A stretch of DNA of 64,000 nt from Klebsiella sp. RIT-PI-d (GCF_001187865.1 NZ_LGIT01000003.1:434001-498000), one strand, 5' to 3'. Shown: positions 54,701 to 64,000, counted from the first letter of the stretch. Made by a program: numbers and translations. The notes: generated by a model not told the origin, from the sequence alone.

Positions 54701-55516
54701 ATCCAGCACATCAAGTTTCGTGTTACCGTCAATACTGCTGACTTTCAGCAGCATGTTGCGCACGGTGACGTCGGTATCACCGGTCAGGCGCAGTTGCTCC
54801 CCACGGAATTCTTCAATATTCAGATTCAGCGGCAGATGAACATCAGTCATCTCTGGCAGTAACGGTTTAGCGAACAGATCTTTTAGCGTTTCACCCAGCG
54901 GCTTCTCATCCGGCTGCGGATTATCAATCTTCGGCTCGATCACCTGCTCTTGCGCCACTTTGGCAACTTTCGGCAGCGCAATTAGCAGCCCTTGCAGCGA
55001 GGTTGGCGTAACGGTCAGATTTTTGTCCTGCCATGCCAGCCCGGAAGAAAAATTCATCACCGACACGGTAGTGTCATCGATATTGATATTGACGTTATTA
55101 AGCGCGATGCGGCTCAGGGTAATCGGATACGGCGTAGAGAGATCCAGCGGGCCGTTATCCTCTTCCTCGACTTTTTCAGCCGGCGGCAATTTTTTCGTAT
55201 CAACCGTTACATTGATATCGGAAAGCGTAATATCGTTCACGCACAGGCTGCTTTGCTTCAGGCAGGCAAGACTGACGGAGAGATGAACCTGACCGGCATT
55301 AACCGCCACGCCGGGTTGGTCGTAGCGAATATTTTTCAGGTTCAGATCGCGCCAGCCGCCAGTCACCTGACCGATTTCCAGCCCGGGAACCCAGCGGTTA
55401 GCCGCGCTGAACAGCAGATGAAGCCCGCTTTTGGTGCCCACCAGGAACGCGACGGTTCCGAGCAATAGCAGGATAAAAATCAGCACCCCGAGGCTTATTT
55501 TCTTCCATAAACTCAT
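51740..55516 (-). CDS. tamB: translocation and assembly module inner-membrane protein TamB
   Basis: The 1258-residue AsmA-like protein has an N-terminal membrane helix (about 7-27), a long periplasmic beta-taco groove and the C-terminal DUF490 domain. It ends [10 protein letters not shown], whose strand is thought to contact TamA. It works with TamA in autotransporter assembly and, with YhdP/YdbH, in phospholipid transport to the outer membrane. Length is one residue below E. coli. Its ATG overlaps the tamA stop (ATGA). Confidence 0.97.
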   Translation of the reverse strand: MSLWKKISLGVLIFILLLLGTVAFLVGTKSGLHLLFSAANRWVPGLEIGQVTGGWRDLNLKNIRYDQPGVAVNAGQVHLSVSLACLKQSSLCVNDITLSDINVTVDTKKLPPAEKVEEEDNGPLDLSTPYPITLSRIALNNVNINIDDTTVSVMNFSSGLAWQDKNLTVTPTSLQGLLIALPKVAKVAQEQVIEPKIDNPQPDEKPLGETLKDLFAKPLLPEMTDVHLPLNLNIEEFRGEQLRLTGDTDVTVRNMLLKVSSIDGNTKLDVLDIDANEGTLNATGTARLADNWPVDLTLNSTLNVDPLKGEKVKIKVGGALREQLELGVNLSGPVDIVLRGQTRLTEVGLPLNLDITSQQLYWPFTGEKQYQADNLKLKLTGKATDYTLSFRTAVKGQDVPPATIMLDAKGNEQQINLDKLTVAALEGTTELKALLDWQQAISWRGELALKGINTAKEFPDWPSKLNGLIKTRGSLYGGSWQMDIPEIKLSGNVKQNKVAVDGSVKGNSYLQWVIPGLHLALGRNSADVKGELGVKDLNLDATIDAPGLDNALPGLGGTAKGLLKVRGTVEAPQLLADITARGLRWQELSVAQVRINGDIKSTDQIAGNMDVRVERIVQGDINVRSLTLEAKGSEKQHQLQLRVQGDPVSGQLDLAGSFDRQAQRWKGTLSNTRFQTPVGPWSLNRAIALDYRNEEQKISIGPHCWTNPNAELCVPQTIDAGAEGRAVVNLNRFDLAMLKPFMPETTQASGVFSGKADVSWDTTKEGLPQGAVTLSGRNVKVTQIVNDAPLPVAFSTLNLKAELRNNRAQLEWLMRLTNNGQFDGQVQISDPQGQRNLGGNVNIRNFSLAMINAIFSQGEKAAGTLNANLRLAGNAQSPQLFGQMQLNGVDLDANFMPFDMQPSQLAMNFNGMSSTLQGVVRTRQGEIALNGDADWSQLDNWRARIAAKGSRVRITVPPMVRLDVSPDIVFTATPQLFTLDGSADVPWARIVVHDLPESAVGVSSDEVMLNNDLQPEEPKTAAIPINSNLTVHVGNNVRLDAFGLKARLTGDLKVAQDKQGLGLNGQINIPEGRFHAYGQDLIVRKGELLFSGPPDQPLLNIEAIRNPESTENDVIAGVRVTGTADEPKAEVFSDPAMSQQEALSYLLRGQGLDSEQSDSDAMTSMLVGLGVAQSGQVVGKIGETFGVSNLALDTQGVGDSSQVVVSGYVLPGLQVKYGVGIFDSLATLTLRYRLMPKLYLEAVSGIDQALDLLYQFEF

Positions 55517-57246
55517 AATTCTGGCCCCAGACCGATATAAAACTGTAAATCGTGCTTATCTTTATCGCCCACCGGCACGGCAAAATCGAGTTTTATCGGC
55601 CCCACCGGTGACTGCCAGCGAACACCAACGCCTGAGCCGGTTTTAAAGTCGCTTTTACGGATGTCACTTACCGCTTCGCCGCTGTCGATAAACACCGCGC
55701 CCCACCATTTACCGGTCACGTTGTACTGATACTCGAGAGAGCCAGTGGCAAGTTTCGATGCACCTTTAAGTTTGCCGTCGCTGTCTTCCGGCGAGATGGA
55801 TTTATATTTATAACCGCGAATACTGCGATCGCCCCCGGCAAAGAAACGCAGGTCTGGCGGCACCCGATTAAAATCACCGGTTTCGATCCAGCCGAGATTA
55901 CCGCGCATCACAAAGCGGTGCTTATCATACAGCGAACGTATCCAGACGTTCTGTGCCTGGAAAACGGAGAAATCAACGTCGGAACCCCATGCGGTATTGG
56001 AATAATCGATGGAGTAGCGCTGGGAATCGCCCCACGTCGGCATCAGACCACCGCGCGAGCGGGTACGGCTAATCATCACGCCCGGATAGAGCAGCATGGT
56101 GGTGTGGGTTTCATTACCTTGTGTAAAGTGATCGAGGCTCCAGCGCAGGTTAATGGCGCGCTGCCAGCCGCTCGACAGATCCCAGTAGCGGGATAGCGCA
56201 AGTGTCGTGGAGTCTGCTTCAGTATCGTTGAGGTCGGTACGCTTCACCCCGCCCTGTACCAGATAATATTGTTCAAGCGGATTTTTCAGCAGCGGCACTT
56301 TATAACTAAAATCCAGTACCTGTTCAGGCGCAGAAATACTGGCGCTGGTCGTCAGGCTGTGACCGTATGAGTTCATCCACGGCTTTTTCCACGTCGCTTT
56401 CACCCGCGGTCCCACGTCCGTGGAATAGCCCACCCCGGTTTCAATGGTGTTTTCGACACGCGGAGAGACGACGCCGTGCAGCGGCAACACTTTTGTTTGG
56501 CGTGCTTTATCGAATTCAGGCGCGACGATCACCGAGTTAAACCAGCCGGTGGCCGAGAGCCGGCGATTCAGTTCAGCCAGGTCCTTCGACTGGTAGTAAT
56601 CGCCCTCTTTAAAGGGCACCAGGTTCTGCAAATATTCGTCGCGAATTTGTGAGTTTTCAAAAGTGACGGCACCAAAGCGATAGCGCTCGCCGCTGTCATA
56701 ATCTATGTCCCAGAATGCCTGATGACGATCGAGCGCAACGCCTAACTGACTCTTTTTAAACTCACTGTCAAAATAGCCTTTACGCAGTGAGACGCTGGTC
56801 AGCCCTTTTTTAAAGTGTTCGTAATCACCGTGATCCAATACGGTTCCGATTGCCGGACGCTTATTCAGTAGCTCCAGATAGTCCTCATCGGTCCGCGCGC
56901 CGCCGCGCAGGATCACATTTGTCCCGCCAATACGCACCGGCTCTCCTGCCGAGACGCGGGCAATCAGCACCTGTCGCCCCTTTTCCGGTGGCGGGCGCAA
57001 TTCAAAATCAATGGTCGGCTCATAGTAACCCAGCGCCTTTAACCCTTCGCGGATGGCATCATCAACGCGCGCACGAAAGCGCTGGTCCGGCGTCACTTCA
57101 TCACTTTCGATGGTCGAAAGCTGAGCGCGAACGTTTTTTTGTAGTTGACCGGTTAACCCTTCAACCTGCAGACGAACGTTAGCCGCGCTGGCTACGCCGC
57201 TAAGCAGCAGTAAACTGGTCCAACATAACTGGCGGATTTGTGGCAC
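55513..57246 (-). CDS. tamA: translocation and assembly module outer-membrane protein TamA
   Basis: The best start is the GTG at 57244-57246, seven bases after AGGAGA, giving (M)PQIRQLC and 577 residues, as in E. coli. After a 21-residue signal come three POTRA domains (to about 265). A 16-strand Omp85 barrel with the conserved [13 protein letters not shown] (lid-lock VRGF-like) follows and ends IGLGPEL. A longer ATG-started reading adds 22 unconserved residues. It is divergent from msrA. Confidence 0.96.
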   Translation of the reverse strand: MPQIRQLCWTSLLLLSGVASAANVRLQVEGLTGQLQKNVRAQLSTIESDEVTPDQRFRARVDDAIREGLKALGYYEPTIDFELRPPPEKGRQVLIARVSAGEPVRIGGTNVILRGGARTDEDYLELLNKRPAIGTVLDHGDYEHFKKGLTSVSLRKGYFDSEFKKSQLGVALDRHQAFWDIDYDSGERYRFGAVTFENSQIRDEYLQNLVPFKEGDYYQSKDLAELNRRLSATGWFNSVIVAPEFDKARQTKVLPLHGVVSPRVENTIETGVGYSTDVGPRVKATWKKPWMNSYGHSLTTSASISAPEQVLDFSYKVPLLKNPLEQYYLVQGGVKRTDLNDTEADSTTLALSRYWDLSSGWQRAINLRWSLDHFTQGNETHTTMLLYPGVMISRTRSRGGLMPTWGDSQRYSIDYSNTAWGSDVDFSVFQAQNVWIRSLYDKHRFVMRGNLGWIETGDFNRVPPDLRFFAGGDRSIRGYKYKSISPEDSDGKLKGASKLATGSLEYQYNVTGKWWGAVFIDSGEAVSDIRKSDFKTGSGVGVRWQSPVGPIKLDFAVPVGDKDKHDLQFYIGLGPEL

Positions 57247-57457
57247 ATTTTCTCCTGAATATCCTTGTCTCCACCCCTGCTGGAAACGAACTGCCGATCC
57301 ATAGCGTAACAAAGTCCCAACAACAGGACTTGAAAAACAGTCAACATCCCAAATATTTCTTATGTTTAAATCTAGACTGATTCAGCGTATTTATTGTGTT
57401 AAAAGACACGCCGCGTTACAACCCTAACAACGATTTCTGTTTCGGGAGAACAGCATC

Positions 57458-58096
57458 ATGAGTTTATTCGACAAAAAAGAGTTTGTTTCTCAGGCTGATG
57501 CGCTACCCGGACGCAATACGCCTATGCCAGTAGCCACGCTTCATGCGGTTAATCAGCACTCAATGACTAACGTGCCGGACGGTATGGAAACCGCTATTTT
57601 CGCGATGGGATGCTTCTGGGGCGTTGAACGTTTATTCTGGGTATTACCCGGCGTCTACAGTACCGCAGCCGGTTATTGCGGCGGCTATACGCCTAATCCG
57701 ACGTATCGCGAAGTCTGCTCCGGTGAGACCGGACACGCGGAAGCGGTACGCGTGGTATACGATCCGCACGCTATCAGCTACGAAGAGCTGCTGCACGTTT
57801 TTTGGGAGAATCACGATCCGGCTCAGGGCATGCGTCAGGGTAACGATCATGGTACGCAATACCGCTCGGCTATCTATCCGCTGACCCCGGAGCAGGATAC
57901 GGAAGCACATGCCAGCCTTGCGCGTTTTCAGGCCGCCATGCGCGCTGCCGGAGACGATCGTCAGGTGACGACCGAAATCAAAACCGCCACGCCGTTTTAC
58001 TACGCAGAAGACGATCATCAACAGTATTTGCATAAGAATCCGTACGGATACTGTGGGATCGGCGGGATTGGCGTGTGTCTGCCGCCGCAGGCATAA
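57458..58096 (+). CDS. msrA: peptide methionine (S)-S-oxide reductase
   Basis: The 212-residue enzyme has catalytic cysteine in MGCFWGVER (about residue 52) and resolving cysteines in the C-terminal [14 protein letters not shown]. It repairs methionine-S-sulfoxide. Position divergent to tamA is as in E. coli. The genes downstream are not those of E. coli (ytfL and neighbours). Confidence 0.97.
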   Translation: MSLFDKKEFVSQADALPGRNTPMPVATLHAVNQHSMTNVPDGMETAIFAMGCFWGVERLFWVLPGVYSTAAGYCGGYTPNPTYREVCSGETGHAEAVRVVYDPHAISYEELLHVFWENHDPAQGMRQGNDHGTQYRSAIYPLTPEQDTEAHASLARFQAAMRAAGDDRQVTTEIKTATPFYYAEDDHQQYLHKNPYGYCGIGGIGVCLPPQA

Positions 58097-58183
58097 CAGA
58101 ATGAGAAGGTAAGTCCAGATAGTGTGGCATGGAGAAATCACATTCATGTCGGCGGCACAACGCTTTCAGGTTGTACCGCATCC

Positions 58184-58225
58184 AATAGAAAAGTCGGTAA
58201 TGTTTACCCCCCCGACTTTTCTATT
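58184..58225. terminator. hairpin between msrA and the immunity-like gene
   Basis: AATAGAAAAGTCGG and its exact complement form a fourteen-base-pair stem with a fourteen-base loop. It touches the stop codon of the minus-strand gene and lies about 90 bases after msrA, so it can serve both convergent genes. Confidence 0.7.
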
Positions 58226-58625
58226 AATTATGATAAGTAAAACCGAAGAAATTATTTGGATCTAAAAATAATTGCCTTTCATTTTCCCCGTTTTTATAAT
58301 TAATCTCAATGGTGGAAAACGGAGTTGCGTCGTAGTTAACTTGAGTGATTCTCACTTCCTGTTCAGTCTTAAATAGCTGTGAATATAGAGACATCAAAGA
58401 AAATTTGTCATCTTCATCGACATCAAACCATGCATTTATGTTTTTTAATGGATGATAGCGAATAATTCCGTCATCAATATATAATTCGAAGATGTCATCA
58501 TTTACCATGAAATACAGTCTTTCATACATGGGATGAAAAACGGGAGGCGTTTTAGCATCAATGTATCCAGAAACCACAACATCACTTATAATGCCCTGGA
58601 TCATGCGGGTAAATAATTGTTTCAT
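58224..58625 (-). CDS. small cytosolic protein, candidate orphan immunity protein
   Basis: I do not recognise this 133-residue acidic protein. It has no signal peptide or membrane segment and is predicted alpha/beta (MYERLYFMVNDDIFELYIDD, FSTIEINYKN). Its ATG lies 44 bases inside the end of a broken upstream reading frame whose sequence looks like a toxin C-terminus. Overlapping starts of this kind are common in polymorphic toxin/immunity pairs. Size, charge and context suggest an immunity protein kept after the toxin gene decayed. AT content is higher than in the flanking tam genes. A shorter start at the internal ATG eight codons in is possible. Confidence 0.6.
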   Translation of the reverse strand: MKQLFTRMIQGIISDVVVSGYIDAKTPPVFHPMYERLYFMVNDDIFELYIDDGIIRYHPLKNINAWFDVDEDDKFSLMSLYSQLFKTEQEVRITQVNYDATPFSTIEINYKNGENERQLFLDPNNFFGFTYHN

Positions 58626-58855
58626 AGTCCACCATTCTGTATGGAGAAAAAATAATCCCGATATCCATACCCGTCACAGATTCAACCAGCGCGACAAATC
58701 TCTCAGGGCCATCAGGTCGTTTTTTTGATATATACGTCATTCCTTATCTTCTCTATATCTCTATCAATAGCTGACCTTTTATGCTCCCCCTGACCAACAT
58801 GGACTGGCTTCCCTCTGCCCCATAGTATTTCAATATTCTTTAAAAGGCATCCCGC
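58582..58855 (-). pseudogene. frameshifted C-terminal remnant of a probable toxin/effector
   Basis: Two minus-strand frames together read as one protein end. Frame one (58855-58712) gives LLKNIEILWGRGKPVHVGQG, EHKRSAIDRDIEKIRNDVYI, then stops. Frame two continues KKRPDGPERFVALVESVTGM, DIGIIFSPYRMVDYETIIYP, ending HDPGHYK at 58582. They join if one A is removed from the A7 run at 58720-58726. A stop at 58856-58858 blocks frame one upstream, and the 5' part of the gene is gone. The C-terminal position before an immunity-like gene suggests a polymorphic toxin tip. The family is not identified. Confidence 0.55.
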
Positions 58856-58867
58856 TTATTAACCAGG

Positions 58868-58893
58868 GATTATCCGCCTTTTCGCGGATAATC
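58868..58893 (-). terminator. hairpin after the 864-residue protein gene
   Basis: GATTATCCGC/GCGGATAATC, ten base pairs with a six-base loop, eleven bases after the stop codon. No T tract follows on the minus strand. Confidence 0.6.
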
Positions 58894-58903
58894 CTTCAAA
58901 AAG

Positions 58904-61498
58904 TTACTTGTTAAATTTTACAGGGTTATTGCGATAAGCCACCAGCTTCGCACGCATCCAGCGGCTGCTGTTGTGGTTAACCGCGCTGACAACACCGGTA
59001 GTTGCCCCACCGCCGACCTGAACATGGAAAATACCCCGTGACGGGAAGTCGATATATTTCGGCGTGGTGAAATCCCACTCATGACGGCTGAACAACTCTT
59101 TCGGGTTGTGCCCCATCATGCTCGCGTGAACATCGAGGAATTCGATGCTCAATAACCGCGGGTGAATAGCCTCAATAGAGCTGCCGATTTCCGGATGGCC
59201 CATAAGATAGCTGCCGCCGGTGCCCCAGAATTGTTCTTCCAGCTCACCTACCTCTTCAGCGACGGTAGCCAGACGGCTGGCAGGCATCTGCCACGGCAGA
59301 ACAGGCTGACGTAAGTGGCGGCTCAGGGAGGCACAAAAATCAAACGTACGATCCCACTCATACGGTGAGTAGCAGTAGCCATTCTTATAGGCGCGCCCGG
59401 TCATGTCGTCCGCTTCATAGCGGTCAGCCGCCATAAAGTCAGCGCCTTTAGCGACAGCGGTAGTGCCATCGGCACGCGTATATGGCGTCTCTTCAAACAC
59501 ACCGACCAACAGCGCGTACTCAGCGGAGAGTTTGCCAGCCAGTGCAGGATCGATGGTCATTCTCTTTTTCACGCCATCAACAGGATCGAACACATCGTCA
59601 TAGGTGAAATCGTTGTAGACCCACTGTGAACCGCCAACGCTCCACAGGTTTAACTGCCAGCCAAGGACCACATCAGGAGCGACAACGCGAACTAACCAGT
59701 TTACGCCTTTGATATAGCCTTTCAGGGTATCGGTAATGCCTGCCGGAACGGTGATGTTAACACCGTGATGCGCCAGTGCTTTGGCCAACGGTTGACGAAC
59801 AGGGATCGGATAATCCGGCGAGAAACCGTACTTCTGACACTCGCCCAGGTAGTCCGGGTTAACAATAAAGCCCGCAGGAACCGGATGCGCATCATCTTTC
59901 ATCGCCTGCGCCATTTGCAGCGCCTGGATGAAGTTGGCAAAGCTGAACTCGTGACGAACCGGATCGTCAATGATGTTTTCAACGTCACCCAGTGACAGGT
60001 TACAGGTATAAGAGACCATTACCGGCAGTACGCTATCATTGGTTTTGGCAGAGACGTTACGTGCCATTTCAATAATTTTTGACGTCGGCTCTTTAGCTGG
60101 ATCCAGGTAACCAGAGGCATCGCCCATACCGTCATCGCCGGAGTATTTAAAGAGAGAAGAAACGCGTGCCTCGGCCAAATCGTCAACGTTGGAGGGAGAC
60201 ATATCGGCACAGCCGCCAAAGCTCAGGTAGTCAGGGAAACCTTTAACCCGCAGATTCGCGCCTTCGGTAATAGTAACCGTCAGCGTTTGCGCCGCATTGT
60301 TCTCAACATGCAGAAGCTGTGGAACCACGTCAATGTAATACACCACGCCGTCATGGATAAGCGATCCGGACGCAATCTGGTACGCGCCTGGTGCCAGCAG
60401 CACGGGCTGTACATGGCTGCCATTTTGCATCGGCAGATCGGTGAAATGGTATTGACGTGAGCCGTCGACAAGGCGCAGGTCAAAAGCGTCAGCGACGGGT
60501 TTCTCTGCGGTCACATTGATGGTCAGTTTTGCCGATCCGGTTTGCGTATCATCGCTTTGACGGATCTGCTGATGGGTGAACGCAACAGTATGCAGGCGGT
60601 TATCCAGGGCGCCATTCATCGCATCAAAAACAGAATGAACGTTGTTCAGTCTTACATCATCAATGTGTACTGAATAGTTACCTGTACAGGGTAACTGTTC
60701 CAGACGCTGCTGCTGACCCGAACGCATGATGATGCTCTGTTTTTCGACACCATTTTCCAGATATACGACGCGTAGATCTTCATTGTACAGCGCATGTGTT
60801 GCAGGTAAATCTACAGAAATATCTACGGTGGTGCTACGCCTGGCCGGAGCGAAAGAGATTGCAAGCCCGGTGCGCTGGCCTTTAACGATGATCAATTCAG
60901 ATGCGCTGAGTATTGCTGCTGCACGCACGGTGCCGTCGATAGTGCGCAGTTCGGCAACGGATGCATTGTAAGTACCGGCAGTAATGGTGAAAGAAGTGGA
61001 ACCGGCTTTAGGGTGTAGCACTTCGCTTTTCTCACCGCGAATCAAAACCAGTTCAAGTTCGGTATTTTCCAGTCCGGCAGGGAATGCGGAACAGTTGACG
61101 ACTAACTCGCCCGCCACCTGAGTATCTTCATCCGCTGCAATAGCGAAAGAATCACGGAAAGCGTCGAATTTTGGCGCTGTATCGGAGGAGACGTTAACAC
61201 CCATATGGATTTGTGCAATCGAATTACCAATAGCACTACCGTCAGCTGACGTAATTGTCAGTTTGATATCGTAGATACCTGACGAAATTTCGCTTGATTC
61301 GACCTGAGTATTTAATGACATCCACGGATTGGTTGAAACGTTGATATCTCCGACAGTCATTTTTCCTGGCGCGCTAAATGTCAGGACCATTTTTTCTTTA
61401 ATATCGACATTACCACCGGAAATCGATTTGAAGTCGCTAATATCCACAGTCGGATACCAGACATCATTACTGAAATTAAGAGTGAAATCTAATTGCAT
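58904..61498 (-). CDS. 864-residue multidomain protein of unknown function
   Basis: I do not recognise this protein. It lacks a signal peptide and membrane helices (start MQLDFTLNFSNDVWYPTVDI). The first 420 residues look like several beta-sandwich repeats, with SxDGS-type turns and alternating strands. The N-terminal one recalls a carbohydrate-binding module. The C-terminal 440 residues (from about GFPDYLSFGGCADM) are rich in Trp, Tyr, Asp and Glu (VLGWQLNLWSVGG, YSPYEWDRTFDF, EEQFWGTGG). They suggest an enzyme domain, perhaps a TIM-barrel glycosidase; that is a guess. It is transcribed alone towards the toxin remnant. Base composition is near that of the core genome. Confidence 0.7.
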   Translation of the reverse strand: MQLDFTLNFSNDVWYPTVDISDFKSISGGNVDIKEKMVLTFSAPGKMTVGDINVSTNPWMSLNTQVESSEISSGIYDIKLTITSADGSAIGNSIAQIHMGVNVSSDTAPKFDAFRDSFAIAADEDTQVAGELVVNCSAFPAGLENTELELVLIRGEKSEVLHPKAGSTSFTITAGTYNASVAELRTIDGTVRAAAILSASELIIVKGQRTGLAISFAPARRSTTVDISVDLPATHALYNEDLRVVYLENGVEKQSIIMRSGQQQRLEQLPCTGNYSVHIDDVRLNNVHSVFDAMNGALDNRLHTVAFTHQQIRQSDDTQTGSAKLTINVTAEKPVADAFDLRLVDGSRQYHFTDLPMQNGSHVQPVLLAPGAYQIASGSLIHDGVVYYIDVVPQLLHVENNAAQTLTVTITEGANLRVKGFPDYLSFGGCADMSPSNVDDLAEARVSSLFKYSGDDGMGDASGYLDPAKEPTSKIIEMARNVSAKTNDSVLPVMVSYTCNLSLGDVENIIDDPVRHEFSFANFIQALQMAQAMKDDAHPVPAGFIVNPDYLGECQKYGFSPDYPIPVRQPLAKALAHHGVNITVPAGITDTLKGYIKGVNWLVRVVAPDVVLGWQLNLWSVGGSQWVYNDFTYDDVFDPVDGVKKRMTIDPALAGKLSAEYALLVGVFEETPYTRADGTTAVAKGADFMAADRYEADDMTGRAYKNGYCYSPYEWDRTFDFCASLSRHLRQPVLPWQMPASRLATVAEEVGELEEQFWGTGGSYLMGHPEIGSSIEAIHPRLLSIEFLDVHASMMGHNPKELFSRHEWDFTTPKYIDFPSRGIFHVQVGGGATTGVVSAVNHNSSRWMRAKLVAYRNNPVKFNK

Positions 61499-61804
61499 TT
61501 TTTATCCTTTATAAAATTATTCAGCGTCAAGAAATGAATGCAGTTAAGCATCCAGTCACGTTTATTTATAAACAATAGAAAAAGAAAATGCACTGGCATT
61601 GTCAGTGAAATGATTTTCTTTGATTTAAGATTATCATTAGCGATTAATCTACTTTAGCCTGTTAAAACCTCATTTCATTTCATGATAAAACCGAGATGCA
61701 ATATGATTTAAAAATGAGAAAGAAAACGGCGACAGCGATCGCATATTCCTCCTGAAATATCATGTTTTCTATTTTAAGAAAAAAAATTGAAAACATCAGG
61801 AATA
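61499..61804 (-). promoter_or_regulatory. intergenic region with regulator terminator and promoter of the 864-residue gene
   Basis: About 300 AT-rich bases. Near 61752-61800 CCTGAAATATCATGTTTTC pairs imperfectly with the later GAAAACATCAGGAATATC. It forms a hairpin with a T8 tract on the minus strand, likely the regulator gene terminator. The rest (61499-61750) must hold the promoter of the downstream gene. No clear -35/-10 pair stands out. Confidence 0.45.
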
Positions 61805-62875
61805 TCACTCTATCGCAGGCCTGCTCTGCTCAGCCCTGGCCGCGTAGCGGGTGGCATTCAGTACCGTGCCATATTCAGCAACTTTACCCTGTAACAATAA
61901 ATTAAATACCGCCGCCTGCGGGCGATTAAGCCGATTCTGAAGCAGATGGACTGCCTCGATACCCAATTCACGGCACGGCACGATAATACCCGTTAGTCCT
62001 CTGCCCATTTTCTTTTCCAGATGCCAGGCAAAGTCGGTTACCATTAGCGATACCTGTTCGGGAACCTGTAAATTATGCTTATGCAGAATCTGCATTATTC
62101 CGCCGGCCATCTCTACGCTACCGCATAAAATAGCTTCCGGCCAGTGTTCTTTGGGATGTTCATTCAGCCACGCAGCAATCGCGGCGGCGGCTTCCTGAGG
62201 AGAGAACGTTTCAGTAATAACTAAATCATGTTGTGGATCAAACGTTTTATGAAAATAACGATAAGCCTCTTTAATGCCCTCCAGACGGCGGCGCAATGTT
62301 TCTCGTCGCAGACAGGTTAACGAGAGAATGTGCTGATAACCGCGTTCAAGTAAATAATGGGCGGCGCTAAAACCAATAGCCTGATGGTCCGGTGAAACAC
62401 AATCCAGAGTCATATCCCGATCTACTGAGTTAATTAAAACGCAGGGTTTATTCAGGGTAGCAGTCAGCTTGAATATCGTTGGGTCGTCAGTTCCGATAAT
62501 AATAATCGCGTCGATATCTTTATTACTGGCTTTTTCAAGGAATAATTTCAGGTCGGGTCGCTGCTCTTCAAGTGCGTAATAACTTAAATAGACATTTTGA
62601 GCGGCGGTTGCTTCGGCAATACCTTTAGTGACTTCAAGATAAAAAACGTCACCGCGCGCGTTGAACGTTCGCTGGGGTGCAAAAACCGCGATGCTTTTGA
62701 CATATAAGCGGCCACTGGTGAGTTCATCCAGAACCCCCATTTCACGTGCACACTGAACAATAGCTTCCCGCGCATTATCGCTGGTGTAGGATTTGCCATT
62801 TAATACCCGTGAGACCGTGCTAATCGAGTAGCCAGTTTCCGCTGCGATTTGATTGATTTTTAGCCTTCCTGCCAT
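61805..62875 (-). CDS. LacI-family transcriptional regulator
   Basis: The ATG at 62873-62875 (MAGRLKINQIAAETGYS) gives 356 residues. The N-terminal LacI helix-turn-helix is IAAETGYSISTVSRVLNGKS with hinge helix after it. The periplasmic-binding-protein-like effector domain spans about 65-335. A longer reading from 63013 adds 46 unconserved residues and overlaps the promoter. It is divergent from the dehydrogenase gene, its likely target, and precedes the 864-residue gene. The effector is presumably a sugar or sugar acid. Confidence 0.9.
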   Translation of the reverse strand: MAGRLKINQIAAETGYSISTVSRVLNGKSYTSDNAREAIVQCAREMGVLDELTSGRLYVKSIAVFAPQRTFNARGDVFYLEVTKGIAEATAAQNVYLSYYALEEQRPDLKLFLEKASNKDIDAIIIIGTDDPTIFKLTATLNKPCVLINSVDRDMTLDCVSPDHQAIGFSAAHYLLERGYQHILSLTCLRRETLRRRLEGIKEAYRYFHKTFDPQHDLVITETFSPQEAAAAIAAWLNEHPKEHWPEAILCGSVEMAGGIMQILHKHNLQVPEQVSLMVTDFAWHLEKKMGRGLTGIIVPCRELGIEAVHLLQNRLNRPQAAVFNLLLQGKVAEYGTVLNATRYAARAEQSRPAIE

Positions 62876-63066
62876 AGTGTGACCCCGCTCGCAATCAATA
62901 TCTGCAAATTCTTGCAAAAACAATCGCATGATTTTAAAGCGTTTTCTTCTTACCCATGACAACTTTGTCTTATCCCTGCGAGCATTCTCACAAATTGTGT
63001 TTGTTCTGAGCAACGCGCTTTTTTATTTTCCAGACAGTGTTTATTTAAGCGATAACAGGATGTGAC
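62876..63066. promoter_or_regulatory. divergent promoter/operator region of regulator and dehydrogenase
   Basis: The 191-base gap contains AAAGCGTTTTC at about 62936-62946 and AACGCGCTTT near 63013. Both are A/T-flanked CG-centred motifs like LacI-family operators, and both are in positions to control either gene. Exact operators cannot be set from one sequence. Confidence 0.4.
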
Positions 63067-64000
63067 ATGAAAAGCGTTCGTTTCGGCATTATCGGCGTAG
63101 GGAATATTGGAACTGTTCATGCGCGTTATTTACTGGCAGGTGCCGTGCCTGAAGCCCGTCTGCTGGCAGTGTGTGACCACGATGCGGCTAAACACGAGGC
63201 AATACGTCAGTTGGTTGGTGAAAGTGTCACCCTTTTCAACGACGCAGAAACCCTGCTTAAAAGCGGGCTTATTGATGCGGTCATTGTAGCCACGCCTCAC
63301 TATGCCCACCCTGAACTTTCAATGCTGGCCATGCGTCACGGAATTCATACGCTGTGCGAGAAACCCGCAGGTGTTTATACCGCACAAGTTCGTGAGATGA
63401 ATGAATTTGCCGGGCGCAGCAATGTGGTGTTCGGCATCATGTATAACCAGCGCCCCAATCCGCTTTATCAGAAAGTCAAAGACCTGATTGATAGCGGCGA
63501 GCTTGGCGCGATCCGTCGATCAAACTGGATCATCACTAACTGGTATCGATCGCAAAGTTATTATAACTCTGGCGGCTGGCGGGCAACATGGAAAGGTGAA
63601 GGCGGCGGCGTTCTGCTTAATCAGGACCCGCACCAGCTCGATTTATGGCAGTGGCTGGTGGGAATGCCCGTGCGCATCCGCGCTTTCTGTCAGTTCGGTA
63701 AACATCGCCAGATTGAGGTCGAAAACGAGGTGACGGCTTACGCCGAATACGCCAGCGGCGCAACCGGAGTATTTATTACCACCACCGCTGAAGCACCCGG
63801 TACCAACCGTCTGGAGATCGCAGGCGATCGCGGCAAAGTAGTTGTTGAAGAAGGCAAATTGCGTTTCTGGCGGCTTCGCGAATCTGAAACGGCGTTCAAT
63901 GCCCGCTGGCAAAATGGTTTTGGCGAACCGGAATGCTGGGAAGTTACGCTTCCCGTCGCCGCGGAATGCAGCGAACACCACGTTATCACCGCCAACTTTA
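63067..64000 (+). CDS. Gfo/Idh/MocA-family oxidoreductase (3' end outside window)
   Basis: The first 311 codons are present. The N-terminal Rossmann fold has GVGNIGTVHA for NAD(P) binding, the family motif CEKPAG with the catalytic lysine (about residue 96), and the second-domain LNQDPHQLDLW with the conserved Asp/His. Such enzymes oxidise sugars, inositols or their derivatives. It is divergent from a LacI-type regulator, so it likely belongs to an inducible carbohydrate pathway continuing to the right. Confidence 0.93.
   Translation, partial: MKSVRFGIIGVGNIGTVHARYLLAGAVPEARLLAVCDHDAAKHEAIRQLVGESVTLFNDAETLLKSGLIDAVIVATPHYAHPELSMLAMRHGIHTLCEKPAGVYTAQVREMNEFAGRSNVVFGIMYNQRPNPLYQKVKDLIDSGELGAIRRSNWIITNWYRSQSYYNSGGWRATWKGEGGGVLLNQDPHQLDLWQWLVGMPVRIRAFCQFGKHRQIEVENEVTAYAEYASGATGVFITTTAEAPGTNRLEIAGDRGKVVVEEGKLRFWRLRESETAFNARWQNGFGEPECWEVTLPVAAECSEHHVITANF

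Overview
The window is chromosomal DNA from an enterobacterium very close to Escherichia coli and Salmonella. I infer Citrobacter, most likely C. rodentium. Most of it carries the conserved block infB-nusA-rimP-metY / argG / leuU-secG / glmM-folP-ftsH-rlmE / yhbY / greA / dacB / obgE-yhbE-rpmA-rplU / ispB-sfsB / murA-ibaG-mlaBCDEF / kdsD-kdsC-lptCAB-rpoN-hpf-ptsN-rapZ-npr / yrbL / mtgA-elbB / arcZ-arcB, with protein lengths equal or nearly equal to E. coli K-12. The species inference rests mainly on the type IVb pilus locus, whose content matches what I recall of the 12-gene CFC (colonization factor Citrobacter) cluster. No database was consulted.

Layout. 1-5.9 kb: translation and transcription-antitermination genes (minus), fMet tRNA, argG (plus), tRNA-Leu(GAG) and secG. 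5.95-17.93 kb: a 12-gene, tightly packed, AT-rich type IVb pilus operon on the minus strand, inserted between glmM and secG. Gene order follows the V. cholerae TCP and ETEC cof/lng operons (pilin, minor pilin, TcpQ-like, secretin, TcpR-, TcpD- and TcpS-like, ATPase, TcpE-like, secreted TcpF/CofJ-like, prepilin peptidase) and ends with an extra LytM/M23 peptidase gene. 17.93-18.59 kb: a long AT-rich leader or promoter region, then the glmM terminator. 18.6-35.7 kb: housekeeping genes, interrupted by an OpgB-like phosphoglycerol transferase gene between dacB and obgE and by a fragment of an HlyD-type secretion adaptor between sfsB and murA. 35.8-46.4 kb: Mla phospholipid transport, a decayed yrbG, Kdo/LPS assembly genes, rpoN and the nitrogen-PTS genes. 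46.4-51.3 kb: yrbL with a PmrA-type box, mtgA, elbB, the sRNA ArcZ and arcB.

At about 51.3 kb the E. coli gene order breaks. arcB is followed by ytfP-tamB-tamA and msrA, which lie far away in E. coli. Beyond msrA is an accessory stretch (58.1-64 kb): a small immunity-like gene overlapping the frameshifted 3' end of a probable toxin gene, an unrecognised 864-residue multidomain protein, a LacI-type regulator, and a divergent Gfo/Idh/MocA dehydrogenase that runs off the window.

How the genes work together: the pilus operon encodes a complete assembly machine with its own peptidase and secreted effector, but no recognisable regulator or lytic transglycosylase. The Mla, Lpt, Tam, Kds, MurA, DacB and MtgA products build and maintain the envelope through which such a pilus must pass. 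The most notable observations are the pilus operon with its M23 peptidase and post-pilin hairpin, a nonsense mutation in ftsH exactly at its known self-processing site, the toxin/immunity remnant with an A7 frameshift, the HlyD and yrbG relics, and the arcB/ytfP rearrangement junction.
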